Assembly (NCBI RefSeq): GCF_001905465.1
Contig: NZ_LISX01000001.1
Span: forward strand, 827,974-891,973
Length of the DNA: 64,000 nt
Reading direction: 5' to 3'
Source: Kitasatospora sp. CB01950
GTDB taxonomy: Bacteria > Actinomycetota > Actinomycetes > Streptomycetales > Streptomycetaceae
Each line of letters opens with the position of its first letter. The stretch's first letter is position 1. Shown one piece after another: positions 42,433 to 50,920 of this stretch. Made by a program: the position numbers and the translations under genes. Under the pieces are notes generated by a model. It was not told the DNA's origin. It saw only the letters and a program-made list of their open reading frames with translations, and made no database searches.

Positions 42433-45400
42433 TCATTTGCCTTCTGCCAGCAGTGCGTCCGTCACCCGACCGGCCGCACCGCCGTCGTCGAGGTCGCAGT
42501 ACGCCTCGCGGAATGCCGCGTACTTGTCGGCGTACTCGGCGGTGACCTGCGACAGGTCGCCGAGCGCGGCGACCACCTCGGCGGAGGTGGACAGCAGCGG
42601 GCCGGGGGCCCGGTTCTCCAGATCGAGGCTGAAACCGCGCAGGTTGTCGCGGTAGTGCTCCAGGTCGTAGGTGAAGAACAGCACCGGGCGGCCGGTGTTC
42701 ATGAAATCGAACACCGAGGACGAGTAGTCGGTGACCAGAACGTCCGCGATCAGCAGCAGCTCCGCCATGTCGGGGTAGGTGCTGACGTCCCAGACGTAGC
42801 CGTTGCCGGCCTCGGGGAGTCGGCCGCGGACCACCTCGTGGGCGCGCACCAGCAGCACCTGGTCGTCGCCGAGGGCGGCGCGGGCCGCCTCCAGGTCGAG
42901 CTGCAGGTTCAGCTGGTAGCCGCCGTCGGGCAGTCGACGGTCCTCGCGGAAGGTCGGCGCGTAGAGCACCACCTGCTTGCCCTCGGGCAGGCCCAGCTGC
43001 TCGCGGACCCGCTCGGCGGTCTTCTCCCGGTCGGCGGCGAACAGCAGGTCGTTGCGCGGGTAGCCGCTCTCCAGCACCTGGCCCTTGAAGTCGAAGGCAC
43101 GGCGCAGCACGGGCGCGGCCCAGCGGCTGCCCGCCACCATCAGGCTCCACTGCGGCACCTCCTCCTTGAGGTGCTCCAGGTAGCCCGAGTCGGTGAACCA
43201 GACCTTCTCGAAGTCGGTGCCGATCCGCTTCAGCGGGCTGCCCTGCCAGGTCTGCAGGACGACCTGGCCGGGGCGGCGGCGGAAGTACGTCGGCAGGTGG
43301 GTGGAGGTGACGATGTACTTGGCGGTGGCCAGCGCCTCGAACCACTCGGGGGAGCGGTGCCGGATGCACTCGGCGGTCTGCGGCAGCTCGGCCTGCAGGT
43401 CGACGGAGGTCCACAGGTGGCGCAGCGGCAGGCCGCGGCGGACCAGCTCCTCGTGCACGGCGCGCGGCGAGTCCGCGTACAGGCCGCCGTCGGCGGCCCA
43501 CCAGTCCTCGCGGACGGTGTGGTACAGCACGGCGTCGGTGAGCGGACCGTACTGGCCCTTCTTGTAGGCGTCCCGCAGCAGGCGCTGCCGGTAGCCGCTG
43601 CGCTCGGCCGGCGACAGCGGGTCGTGGGCCTCCAGCGACAGGCTGTCGAAGGCGCGGCGCTCCAGCACGACCCGCTTGCCGCGGGCCGTCACCTCCATCG
43701 GCAGCGCGTCGAACGTGGACGCGGCGAGCGCCGCGGACGGCCACTCGCTGTCGACGGGGGCGCCGAGCGGGCGGAACAGCACCGTCCAGGTGCCCTTGTG
43801 CAGCGGGACCAGGCCGGCGAAGGACGCGGTCGGCAGCGCGGGCAGCGCGGCCCGGAAGCGGCCGTCGGCGATCTCCACCGGGTAGGCGTGCTCCTCGCGG
43901 CGCTTGCCGTGCTGGATCACCAGTTCGTAGCGGTGGGCGCCGGGCAGCGGGAACGAGCCGCTGAGCACGAAGCCCTCGCCGTCCTTGGCCCGGGCGACCT
44001 CCTCGACGACCGGCTGCACGACCTGGTCGCACAGCTGCAGGTAGCCGCTGGGGGAGGGCTTGGCGTACAGCGTGCGGGCGCCGTCGTCGAGCGGCAGGTG
44101 CAGCTCGACGGGCGCGCGGCGGTCGTCCAGGACGAGGGCCAGCGCGGTGCCGTCGGCGAGCTTGAGTTCGAGGTCCCAGCGGTCGCGGGTGCGCTTCTCG
44201 GCCGTCGGGTCGAGGGCGTTCCACGCCTCCCGGACGGCGGTCAGCTCGGAGACCCGGAGCCGCGCGGTGAACGGCAGGTCGCGGCCGGACGGGACGCCCA
44301 GCTCCAGCGGCACGAACACGTCGCGCTCGGACTCGACGTGCTTCAGCCGCAGCTCCGCACCGGCCAGGTCGGCGCCGGAACGGACCAGGCCGCGCAGCTC
44401 GACGGTGCCGTTCTCGGCGCTCACCGCGAGGGCCCGGGCACGCACCCGCTCCACCCGCAGCAGCAGGTGGCCGTCACGCGACCACGGCACGACCCGGACG
44501 TCGTCCTCGACCCAGTGCACGGGCGCGTACTCGGCGCGGTCGTGCCAGCCGACCGACACCCGGCCCTTGAAGACGCCGCCCTTGCCGGCGCCGGCCACCA
44601 GCACCCGCCAGGAGCCGTCCTTCCACTCGCCGCGGTGCTTGAGCCGCGCCGGGTCGATGGTGGCGGAGAAACCCGCCCAGTCGCAGCTGTACAGGTCGTG
44701 CGGGGAGCTGGCGGTGGCCTCCGGGCTGAACTCGGCCTTGGTCTGCACGGCCACCACGCGACGGCCCTTGGCCTCGCGCAGGACCAGCGCCTTGACCATG
44801 TCGTGCTTGTTCTCGGCGCCCAGGTGCTCCGGGAAGGCGTGCCCGGTCAGCTGCAGCTTGTCGCCGGCCCAGCGGGCCTCGTACACCCGGGAGCGCATCA
44901 CCAGGGCGTTGTTCAGCCGCAGCACGTCCGCGGGGACGCTCTTGCGGCCGCCGCGCAGGAACGGGTAGTCCGCGTACGGGCGGAGCAGACCGCGGGCCGG
45001 GGCGGCGCCGTTGCTCTCCTTCTCGAAGCGCAGCTGCTCGATCAGCTCGTCGAGCCGGCCCTGCAGGGTCAGGTGGTACTTCAGGCGCAGCGGGGCGCGC
45101 AGCTTGCGGACCTGCTCCGGGCCGATCGCGCGCAGCAGGCGGCCGGCCGACTCCAGGTAGGCCGCGTTGTACTCCGGGTCGCCCTCCAGCACCGAGCCGA
45201 AGAACATCGGGATCTCCTCGACGAGGTTGTTCTCGTCGTAGGCGTGCAGGTACTTGCGGAACTTCGGGTCGCTCTGCTTGCCCAGCCAGTCGCGGACCAG
45301 CTCCATCGACTTGACCCGGTCGATGACGCCCTTCGGGTTGGTCTTCATCTGGGTGATCGACATCTCGCCGACCTCCCGCTCGCGCCAGTGGTAGATCGGC

Positions 45401-46011
45401 TCGGCGAGCACGTCGACCCGGCGGGCCAGGTAGTGGTGCGGCACGCTGACCGGGGCGTCCTCGTACAGGATGCCCTCGGGGTAGAGCACGCCCGCCTGGT
45501 CGAAGAACGAGCGGCGGTACACCTTGTTCCACGCGGTGCGGTCGGTGACCAGCGCCGGGACCTCGGTGATGTGGGTGCGCAGCCGGGTCGCCGCGAACGG
45601 CTTGCGGTGACCGCCCGACTGGTAGTGGCCGACGGCGCGGAATCGCAGCACGTTGCCGGTGCAGAAGTCCGAGCCGGTCTCGTCCAGAGTGCCGATCATC
45701 AGCTCGTACGCGGACGGCGGCATGGTGTCGTCGCTGTCGACGAACGCGAGGAACTCGGTGCCCTCGGAGATGTGGCGGTAGCCGGTGTTTCGCGCCGCGC
45801 CGAGGCCCTTGTTCACCTGCTGGACCAGCCGGAAGCGAGAGTCCTTCGCGGCGTAGGCCTTGGCGATGTCGGCGCTGGAGTCCTTGGAGCCGTCGTCGAC
45901 CATGACGCATTCGAAGTCGTCGAAGGTCTGGGCGGCGATCGAGTCGAGGCACTCCTCGAGATAGCGCTCGACGTTGTAGATCGGGACGACGACGGACAGA
46001 CGGGGGGCCAT
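42433..46011 (-). CDS. Bifunctional GT2 / TagF-like protein with altered TagF site
   Basis: Large protein of 1192 residues. Residues 1 to about 250 form a GT2 glycosyltransferase with VVVPIYNVERYLEECL, VDDGS at 38-42 and DSDD at 92-95. A beta-rich middle region follows, then a C-terminal TagB/TagF domain (about 800-1185: ESGYPRNDLLF, VVLYAPTFRED, VLVTDYSSSVFDFM). In the W-H-G-T-P-L-K motif, normally with a catalytic His, it reads TWQGSPLKRIG with Gln923; the second His (RAH, His1058) is kept. TagF-type transfer may therefore be lost while GT2 stays intact. ATG 46011 starts MAPRLSVVVPIYN. The gene is upstream of the truncated paralogue and divergent from a separate GT2. Confidence 0.88.
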   Translation of the reverse strand: MAPRLSVVVPIYNVERYLEECLDSIAAQTFDDFECVMVDDGSKDSSADIAKAYAAKDSRFRLVQQVNKGLGAARNTGYRHISEGTEFLAFVDSDDTMPPSAYELMIGTLDETGSDFCTGNVLRFRAVGHYQSGGHRKPFAATRLRTHITEVPALVTDRTAWNKVYRRSFFDQAGVLYPEGILYEDAPVSVPHHYLARRVDVLAEPIYHWREREVGEMSITQMKTNPKGVIDRVKSMELVRDWLGKQSDPKFRKYLHAYDENNLVEEIPMFFGSVLEGDPEYNAAYLESAGRLLRAIGPEQVRKLRAPLRLKYHLTLQGRLDELIEQLRFEKESNGAAPARGLLRPYADYPFLRGGRKSVPADVLRLNNALVMRSRVYEARWAGDKLQLTGHAFPEHLGAENKHDMVKALVLREAKGRRVVAVQTKAEFSPEATASSPHDLYSCDWAGFSATIDPARLKHRGEWKDGSWRVLVAGAGKGGVFKGRVSVGWHDRAEYAPVHWVEDDVRVVPWSRDGHLLLRVERVRARALAVSAENGTVELRGLVRSGADLAGAELRLKHVESERDVFVPLELGVPSGRDLPFTARLRVSELTAVREAWNALDPTAEKRTRDRWDLELKLADGTALALVLDDRRAPVELHLPLDDGARTLYAKPSPSGYLQLCDQVVQPVVEEVARAKDGEGFVLSGSFPLPGAHRYELVIQHGKRREEHAYPVEIADGRFRAALPALPTASFAGLVPLHKGTWTVLFRPLGAPVDSEWPSAALAASTFDALPMEVTARGKRVVLERRAFDSLSLEAHDPLSPAERSGYRQRLLRDAYKKGQYGPLTDAVLYHTVREDWWAADGGLYADSPRAVHEELVRRGLPLRHLWTSVDLQAELPQTAECIRHRSPEWFEALATAKYIVTSTHLPTYFRRRPGQVVLQTWQGSPLKRIGTDFEKVWFTDSGYLEHLKEEVPQWSLMVAGSRWAAPVLRRAFDFKGQVLESGYPRNDLLFAADREKTAERVREQLGLPEGKQVVLYAPTFREDRRLPDGGYQLNLQLDLEAARAALGDDQVLLVRAHEVVRGRLPEAGNGYVWDVSTYPDMAELLLIADVLVTDYSSSVFDFMNTGRPVLFFTYDLEHYRDNLRGFSLDLENRAPGPLLSTSAEVVAALGDLSQVTAEYADKYAAFREAYCDLDDGGAAGRVTDALLAEGK

Positions 46012-46113
46012 CGGGAGCGCAGAGCCTTTCCTCAGGGAGTGCGGCCGGGTGGGCCCGGCAGATGTGTCGAACCCGGACCGGCACCGGCCGCGATCCTACC
46101 TCTCCGGGCTTGC

Positions 46114-46119
46114 TAGTCT
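46114..46119 (+). promoter_or_regulatory. -10 box upstream of the stand-alone GT2 gene
   Basis: TAGTCT matches the actinobacterial -10 pattern, 35 bp before ATG 46154, in the divergent gap 46012-46153. Confidence 0.35.
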
Positions 46120-46153
46120 GCGCCTGGCCAGGCCAGGTCAGGAGAGTGAAGAG

Positions 46154-47152
46154 ATGCCGCGGTTCAGCGTGATCGTGCCCGTCCACGCCGTGGAGGAGTA
46201 CCTCCCCGCCTGTCTGGGCTCCGTCCTGGAACAGACCTTCACCGACTTCGAGCTGATCGCCGTCGACGACCGCTCGCCCGACAACTGCGGCGCGATCCTC
46301 GACGAAGTGGCCGCCAGGGACAGCCGGGTGACGGTCCGTCACCTCGAGGAGAACGTCGGCCTGGGCCTCGCCCGCAACGCCGGACTGGAACTCGCCACCG
46401 GCGACTACCTGATCTTCCTGGACAGCGACGACACCCTCACCCCCGACCTGCTCGCCGCCACCGACGCCCGGCTGCGCGCCACCGGCGACCCCGACCTGCT
46501 GGTGTACGACTACGCCCGCAGCTACTGGGACGGCCGCGTGGTGCGCTCCGCCTCCGCCCCCGTGTTCGCCAAGCCCGGCGCCGACACCTTCACCCTGGAC
46601 GAGCGCCGCGACCTGCTCGACCTGCTCCAGGTGGTGTGGAACAAGGCCTACCGGCGCGCGTTCGTCGAGCAGCAGGGCCTGACCTTCCCGCCCGGCTACT
46701 ACGAGGACACCCCCTGGACGTACCCGGCGCTGCTCGCCGCCGAGTCGATCACCCTGCTCGACCAGGTCGGCGTGCACTACCGGCAGCGCCGCGAGGGCGG
46801 CAACATCCTCGCCACCGCCTCCCGCAAGCACTTCGACGTCTTCGAGCAGTACGACCGGGTGTTCGCGTTCCTCGACGCCCGCCCCGACCTGGACCGCTGG
46901 CGGCCGGTGATCTACCGGATGATGCTCGGCCACCTCGCCACCGTGGTCACCAAGCCCGGACGCGTCCCCGCCGCCGACCGCCGCGAGTTCTTCCGCCGCG
47001 CCGCCGAACACTGCACCCGGCACCGCCCCGACGGCTACCGGCCGCCGGCCGGCCCCGAGGGCGTCCGCGGCGAACTGCTCGGCCGCGGCAGCTACCTCGG
47101 CTTCCAGAGCCTGCGGGTGCTCGCCAGGGCCCGCCGCGCCGTCCGCCGCTGA
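46154..47152 (+). CDS. GT2 family glycosyltransferase
   Basis: Soluble GT-A glycosyltransferase of 332 residues. It begins MPRFSVIVPVHAVEEYLPAC, with VDDRSPDNC and LDSDDTLTPD as nucleotide-sugar and metal sites. The C-terminal part is basic (RARRAVRR), fitting loose membrane attachment. ATG 46154 has GGAGAG upstream. It is divergent from the GT2/TagF-like gene and its N-terminal half is similar to the GT2 domain of that protein. Likely role: adding a sugar during synthesis of the same surface phosphopolymer. Confidence 0.9.
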   Translation: MPRFSVIVPVHAVEEYLPACLGSVLEQTFTDFELIAVDDRSPDNCGAILDEVAARDSRVTVRHLEENVGLGLARNAGLELATGDYLIFLDSDDTLTPDLLAATDARLRATGDPDLLVYDYARSYWDGRVVRSASAPVFAKPGADTFTLDERRDLLDLLQVVWNKAYRRAFVEQQGLTFPPGYYEDTPWTYPALLAAESITLLDQVGVHYRQRREGGNILATASRKHFDVFEQYDRVFAFLDARPDLDRWRPVIYRMMLGHLATVVTKPGRVPAADRREFFRRAAEHCTRHRPDGYRPPAGPEGVRGELLGRGSYLGFQSLRVLARARRAVRR

Positions 47153-47213
47153 GCATTCGGGCGGGCGGCGCGTCACCCGGACGCAGCACCGCCCGCCCGG
47201 TATACAGGGGCGG

Positions 47214-48158
47214 ATGGACTTCCTCGCCCGGCTGCCGCTGATCGGACCGCTGCTGGCCCGGGTGCTGCGCAGCCGCCCCTACCTGGTGTACCGGCTCTTC
47301 GCCGAGGTCCAGGGCAACCGGCTGGCCGGGGCGGTCACCTTCTTCGGGTTCCTGGCGCTGTTCCCGCTGCTCACCGTGGCCCTGGCGATCGCCCTGGCCA
47401 CGCTCTCCGACTCCCGGGTGCACCACCTCCAGGAGCAGATCGCCGAGCAGCTGCCCGGCCTCGCCGACTCGCTCGACCTGAACGCGATGGTCGCCAACGC
47501 CGGTACCGTCGGCCTGGTCTCCGGCGCCCTGCTGCTGGTCTCCGGCCTCGGCTGGGTGGACACCATGCGCGGCGCGGTGCGCACGGTCTGGCGGCTGCCC
47601 GACGACGCCGGCAACCCCGTTCAGGTGAAACTCCGGGACTGCGCGGTGCTGTTCGGGCTCGGCCTGGTCTGCCTCGCCTCGCTGGCCGCGTCCGCGCTGG
47701 CCACCACGCTCGCGCACCGGCTGGCCGACCGGCTCGGCCTGGACGGCGGTGGCGCCCGCTGGCTGCTGTCCGGCCTCGGCTTCCTGATCGCGGTCTGCGC
47801 CGACCTGCTGCTGTTCTGGTACCTGCTCGGCCCGTTCCCGCGGATCCGCGGTCAGCACCGACGCGCCCTGCTGCAGGGCGCGTTGATCGGCGCGGTCGGC
47901 TTCGAAGTGTTGAAGATCGCACTCTCCTCGTACCTGGGTTCGGTCGCCGGACGCAGCGTCTACGGGGCCTTCGGGGTGCCCGTCGCGCTGCTGCTGTGGA
48001 TCAACTTCGTGGCCAGACTGCTCATGTACAGCGCGGCCTGGACGGCCCTCGCCGACCCCGAGGCGGCCCGCCGGAGGGCCGTCCGGCAGGCCGAGGCCGC
48101 GCTCGCGACCGCCGTCGAATCCGCGCAGCCACCCCCTGTCCGGCATTCGGACGACTGA
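47214..48158 (+). CDS. YihY/virulence factor BrkB family membrane protein
   Basis: Membrane protein of 314 residues with six or seven hydrophobic helices. Family features are the GNRLAGAVTFFGFLALFPLL segment near the first helix and YGAFGVPVALLLWINFVARL near the last. Once thought to be RNase BN, the family has no proven activity. ATG 47214 has GGGGCGG just upstream. It is separate from the glycopolymer genes. Confidence 0.88.
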   Translation: MDFLARLPLIGPLLARVLRSRPYLVYRLFAEVQGNRLAGAVTFFGFLALFPLLTVALAIALATLSDSRVHHLQEQIAEQLPGLADSLDLNAMVANAGTVGLVSGALLLVSGLGWVDTMRGAVRTVWRLPDDAGNPVQVKLRDCAVLFGLGLVCLASLAASALATTLAHRLADRLGLDGGGARWLLSGLGFLIAVCADLLLFWYLLGPFPRIRGQHRRALLQGALIGAVGFEVLKIALSSYLGSVAGRSVYGAFGVPVALLLWINFVARLLMYSAAWTALADPEAARRRAVRQAEAALATAVESAQPPPVRHSDD

Positions 48159-48250
48159 CTATGATCCCGGTCACAACTCATTGCTCGGCTGTCCCTCGGC
48201 CGACCGTCTCGCCGGCGCCCCCAGCGCCGGCCAGCATCTCTGGAGGCCGC

Positions 48251-49162
48251 GTGTCCGTCACCGACACCACCGCCGCGCCGCCCGTACCAGCCACCCCCGA
48301 CGACGTCCCGGGATGGTTCTTCCGCGTCGACCGCGAGGTCTTCGCATGGCTGCTCGACCGCCAGAGCGCCGCCGGCGTCACCGGCGACCTGCTGGAGATG
48401 GGCGCCTACCTGGGCCGCTCCGCGATCCTGCTCGGCGACCACCTGCGGCCCGGCGAGGCCTTCACCGTCTGCGACCTGTTCGACATGGACGCCCCGGACG
48501 ACGACAACTCCGCCGAGATGACGATGTCCTACCGCTCCACCCTCACCCGGCGCGCCTTCGAGACCAACTACCAGGCGTTCCACGCCGAACTGCCGACGAT
48601 CATCCAGGCCCCGACCTCGGTCCTCGCCGACGGCCGGATCGCCGCCGACAGCTGCCGCTTCATCCACATCGACGCCTCCCACCTGTACGAGCACGTCGCG
48701 GGAGACATCCTGGTGGCCCGCGACGCGCTGGCCGGCAACGGCGTCGTCTCCCTCGACGACTACCGCGCCCCGCACACCCCCGGCGTGCACGCCGCCGTCT
48801 GGGAGGCCGTCTTCACCCTCGGCCTGAAGCCGGTGCTGCTCACCCCCGAGAAGTTCTACGGCACCTGGGGCGACGCCGAGGCGGTCCGCGCCGACCTGCT
48901 CGCCCGGGACTGGCGCGCCGAGGGCTTCCGCCTCGACGAGGAACACCTCGCCGGGCAGACCTGCCACCGCCTCGCCTGGGACGAGCCCACCGGCCTCCCC
49001 GAGGCCGCGGTCCGCGCCCAGTCCGGCGGCTCCGCCGGGGCCGCACGCCCCCACCAGCAGCGCTCGCTGGCCCGCCGGGTCGCCATCGACGTGATGCCCC
49101 CGGTCGCCACCCGCGCGGTCCGTCGCGCGCTCAACGCCGGGCGTGCCCGCAAGTCCTCCTGA
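48251..49162 (+). CDS. Class I SAM-dependent methyltransferase (TylF/Methyltransf_24-like)
   Basis: Protein of 303 residues. The SAM-binding motif I is LLEMGAYLGRSAILL, with FTVCDLFDMDAP as motif II region; FIHIDASHLYEHVAGDILVA and VVSLDDYRAPHTPGV are typical of the TylF or cephalosporin-hydroxylase-like group. The substrate is unknown. GTG 48251 is chosen for GGAGG four bases upstream; a TATGAT box at 48160-48165 would put the transcript start after the upstream ATG 48161. It is convergent with the carboxypeptidase gene, with only 4 bp between stops. Confidence 0.82.
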   Translation: MSVTDTTAAPPVPATPDDVPGWFFRVDREVFAWLLDRQSAAGVTGDLLEMGAYLGRSAILLGDHLRPGEAFTVCDLFDMDAPDDDNSAEMTMSYRSTLTRRAFETNYQAFHAELPTIIQAPTSVLADGRIAADSCRFIHIDASHLYEHVAGDILVARDALAGNGVVSLDDYRAPHTPGVHAAVWEAVFTLGLKPVLLTPEKFYGTWGDAEAVRADLLARDWRAEGFRLDEEHLAGQTCHRLAWDEPTGLPEAAVRAQSGGSAGAARPHQQRSLARRVAIDVMPPVATRAVRRALNAGRARKSS

Positions 49163-49175
49163 GTTCCTAGGACTT
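49151..49175. terminator. Small bidirectional hairpin over two stop codons
   Basis: AAGTCCT and AGGACTT form a perfect 7-bp dyad that spans the convergent stop codons at 49160-49162 and 49167-49169. Confidence 0.35.
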
Positions 49176-50429
49176 GTCCGGTCTGCCCGCCCGGGCCTCC
49201 CGCAGGGCGGCCCGGCGGCGCAGCGCGCGCAGCCGCAGCATCCCGACCGCCGCCACCGCCGCGCACAGCCCGACCGCCGACCAGGTCGCCGTGCCCGGGC
49301 CGTCCGCCACCGCGTGCGCGGCCCGCACCGGGTCCGCCGCGACCGTCGGCCGCTTCGTCGGCGAGGCGCCGGCGGACGGCGCGGCGGGCTGCGCGGCCGA
49401 CGGCGTCTCGGCGACCGGCTCGGCCGGGCCCGCGGTGGGTTCGGCCGGGGGCGCCTTGTCCTCGGCCAGCGCCCCCACCGGGGTGACCTTCCCCGTCGCG
49501 GCGAAGCCCCAGTCCAGCAGCGCCGCCGCCTCGTCGTACACCTTCGGACTGCTCGCCGGGTGCATCACCGTCACCAGCAGGGTCCGGCCGCCGCGCACCG
49601 CCGCACCCGTGTACGTCGCCCCCGCGTTGGTGGTGTAACCGTTCTTCACGCCGATCAGGCCCGGGTACTTGCCGAGCAGCCGGTCGGTGTTGGCGATGCC
49701 GAAACTGCCCCGCTGCCCGTTCTTGTCGACCGCGCCCGGGAACTGCGCCCACCGCGTCCCGCAGTACCCGCGGAACTCCTCGTTGCGCAGCCCCGCCCGG
49801 GCGAACAGCGTCAGGTCGTACGCCGAGGTGACCTGCCCGTCCATGTCGTACCCGTCCGGGCTGACCACGTGGGTGTCCCGGGCCTGCAACTGGTCCGCCC
49901 GGGCCTGCATGTCGGCGACGGTCTTCGCCACCCCGCCGTTCATGGTCGCCAGCACGTGCACCGCGTCGTTGCCGGACGACAGGAACACCCCGCGCCACAG
50001 GTCCTCGACCTTGTAGTCCAGGTCCTCCTTGATGCCGACCAGACTGCTGCCCGCCCCCATCCCCTGCAGCTCCGACCAGCCCACCCTGTGCACCTCGTCG
50101 GCCGGGAAACGCGGCAGCACGGTGTCCGCGAACAGCATCTTCAACGTGGACGCGGGCGGCAGCTGCGCATGCGCGTTGAACGCCGCCAGCACCTCGCCGC
50201 TGCCCGCGTCCGCCACCACCCAGGACTTCCCGGTCAGGTTCGACGGCAACGGCGGCGCCCCCGGCCCCGGCGCGACCTGCACACCCGGCGCACCCAGCCG
50301 TTCCCCGCCCACCACGGCGGGCGGCGGCGCATCACCGGGCACCGCCGCGACGGCGACCGGCAGGCCGACCGGGAACAGCACCAGCGCGGCAGCGGACGAA
50401 CCGTGGACGATCCGGCGGACAGTCTGCAT
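49167..50429 (-). CDS. D-alanyl-D-alanine carboxypeptidase (penicillin-binding, S11)
   Basis: Extracytoplasmic serine peptidase of 420 residues that trims peptidoglycan stem peptides. N-terminal signal segment (SSAAALVLFPVGLPVAVAA), catalytic S94-x-x-K97 in PASTLKML, S-x-N in LSSGNDAV, and K-N-G in VKNGYTT in place of the commoner KTG. After an Ala/Pro-rich linker a C-terminal membrane helix (WSAVGLCAAVAAVGML) and basic tail anchor it. ATG 50429 follows TAGCTT by six bases on the minus strand, so the mRNA is probably leaderless. Confidence 0.92.
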   Translation of the reverse strand: MQTVRRIVHGSSAAALVLFPVGLPVAVAAVPGDAPPPAVVGGERLGAPGVQVAPGPGAPPLPSNLTGKSWVVADAGSGEVLAAFNAHAQLPPASTLKMLFADTVLPRFPADEVHRVGWSELQGMGAGSSLVGIKEDLDYKVEDLWRGVFLSSGNDAVHVLATMNGGVAKTVADMQARADQLQARDTHVVSPDGYDMDGQVTSAYDLTLFARAGLRNEEFRGYCGTRWAQFPGAVDKNGQRGSFGIANTDRLLGKYPGLIGVKNGYTTNAGATYTGAAVRGGRTLLVTVMHPASSPKVYDEAAALLDWGFAATGKVTPVGALAEDKAPPAEPTAGPAEPVAETPSAAQPAAPSAGASPTKRPTVAADPVRAAHAVADGPGTATWSAVGLCAAVAAVGMLRLRALRRRAALREARAGRPDKS

Positions 50430-50565
50430 TCAGGGAAGCTAACCCGCCCCCGCCGCCCGCACGGCCCGAGCCGCCGCCCGCCGCACGAACGAGTACCGCC
50501 CGCTGCTCCGAACGGCGGGCCGCGCATACTGGACGGGCCACCCGTCTGCCCCGAAGGACCCCGCC

Positions 50566-50823
50566 ATGAAGCTCAGCCGCCCGGTCTCCTGGTTCCTCAC
50601 CGCCTTCGGCGTCTGGTCGATCTTCATCTGGACGACGTTCGCGAAGAACCTCTGGAAGGACTCCGGCGGCCAGGCGTTCGTCAACGGCGACCACGGGCAG
50701 CCCACCGCCTTCTTCTGGGTCCACCTGCTGCTCGCCGTCACCTCCCTGCTGCTCGGCCTCGCCATCGGCTGGATCGGCGTCCGCGGCCTGCGAGCCTTGC
50801 GCCGGGCGGCCGTCGCGGAGTAG
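50566..50823 (+). CDS. SCO4848 family small membrane protein
   Basis: Protein of 85 residues with two hydrophobic helices (WFLTAFGVWSIFIWTTFA, HLLLAVTSLLLGLAIGWIG), matching in size and position the SCO4848 family of streptomycetes next to the D-Ala carboxypeptidase gene. Function unknown. ATG 50566 has AAGGA upstream. The two genes are divergent with 136 bp between starts. Confidence 0.85.
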   Translation: MKLSRPVSWFLTAFGVWSIFIWTTFAKNLWKDSGGQAFVNGDHGQPTAFFWVHLLLAVTSLLLGLAIGWIGVRGLRALRRAAVAE

Positions 50824-50920
50824 CCCCGGCGCACCCTTGCGGCCGGATTCCGGGGCTGCCAGGATGCGCGGCTGGGCGGTCGATCGATCGTCCGCGCATC
50901 GTTTCCTGGGGGGAATCCCG

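Noticed and set aside
41848..46116. 1422-codon open frame on the plus strand across the TagF-like genes
   Set aside because: It is antisense to two genes with clear domains and its translation is low-complexity (many Gln, Val, Gly, Arg), a typical shadow of GC3 bias.
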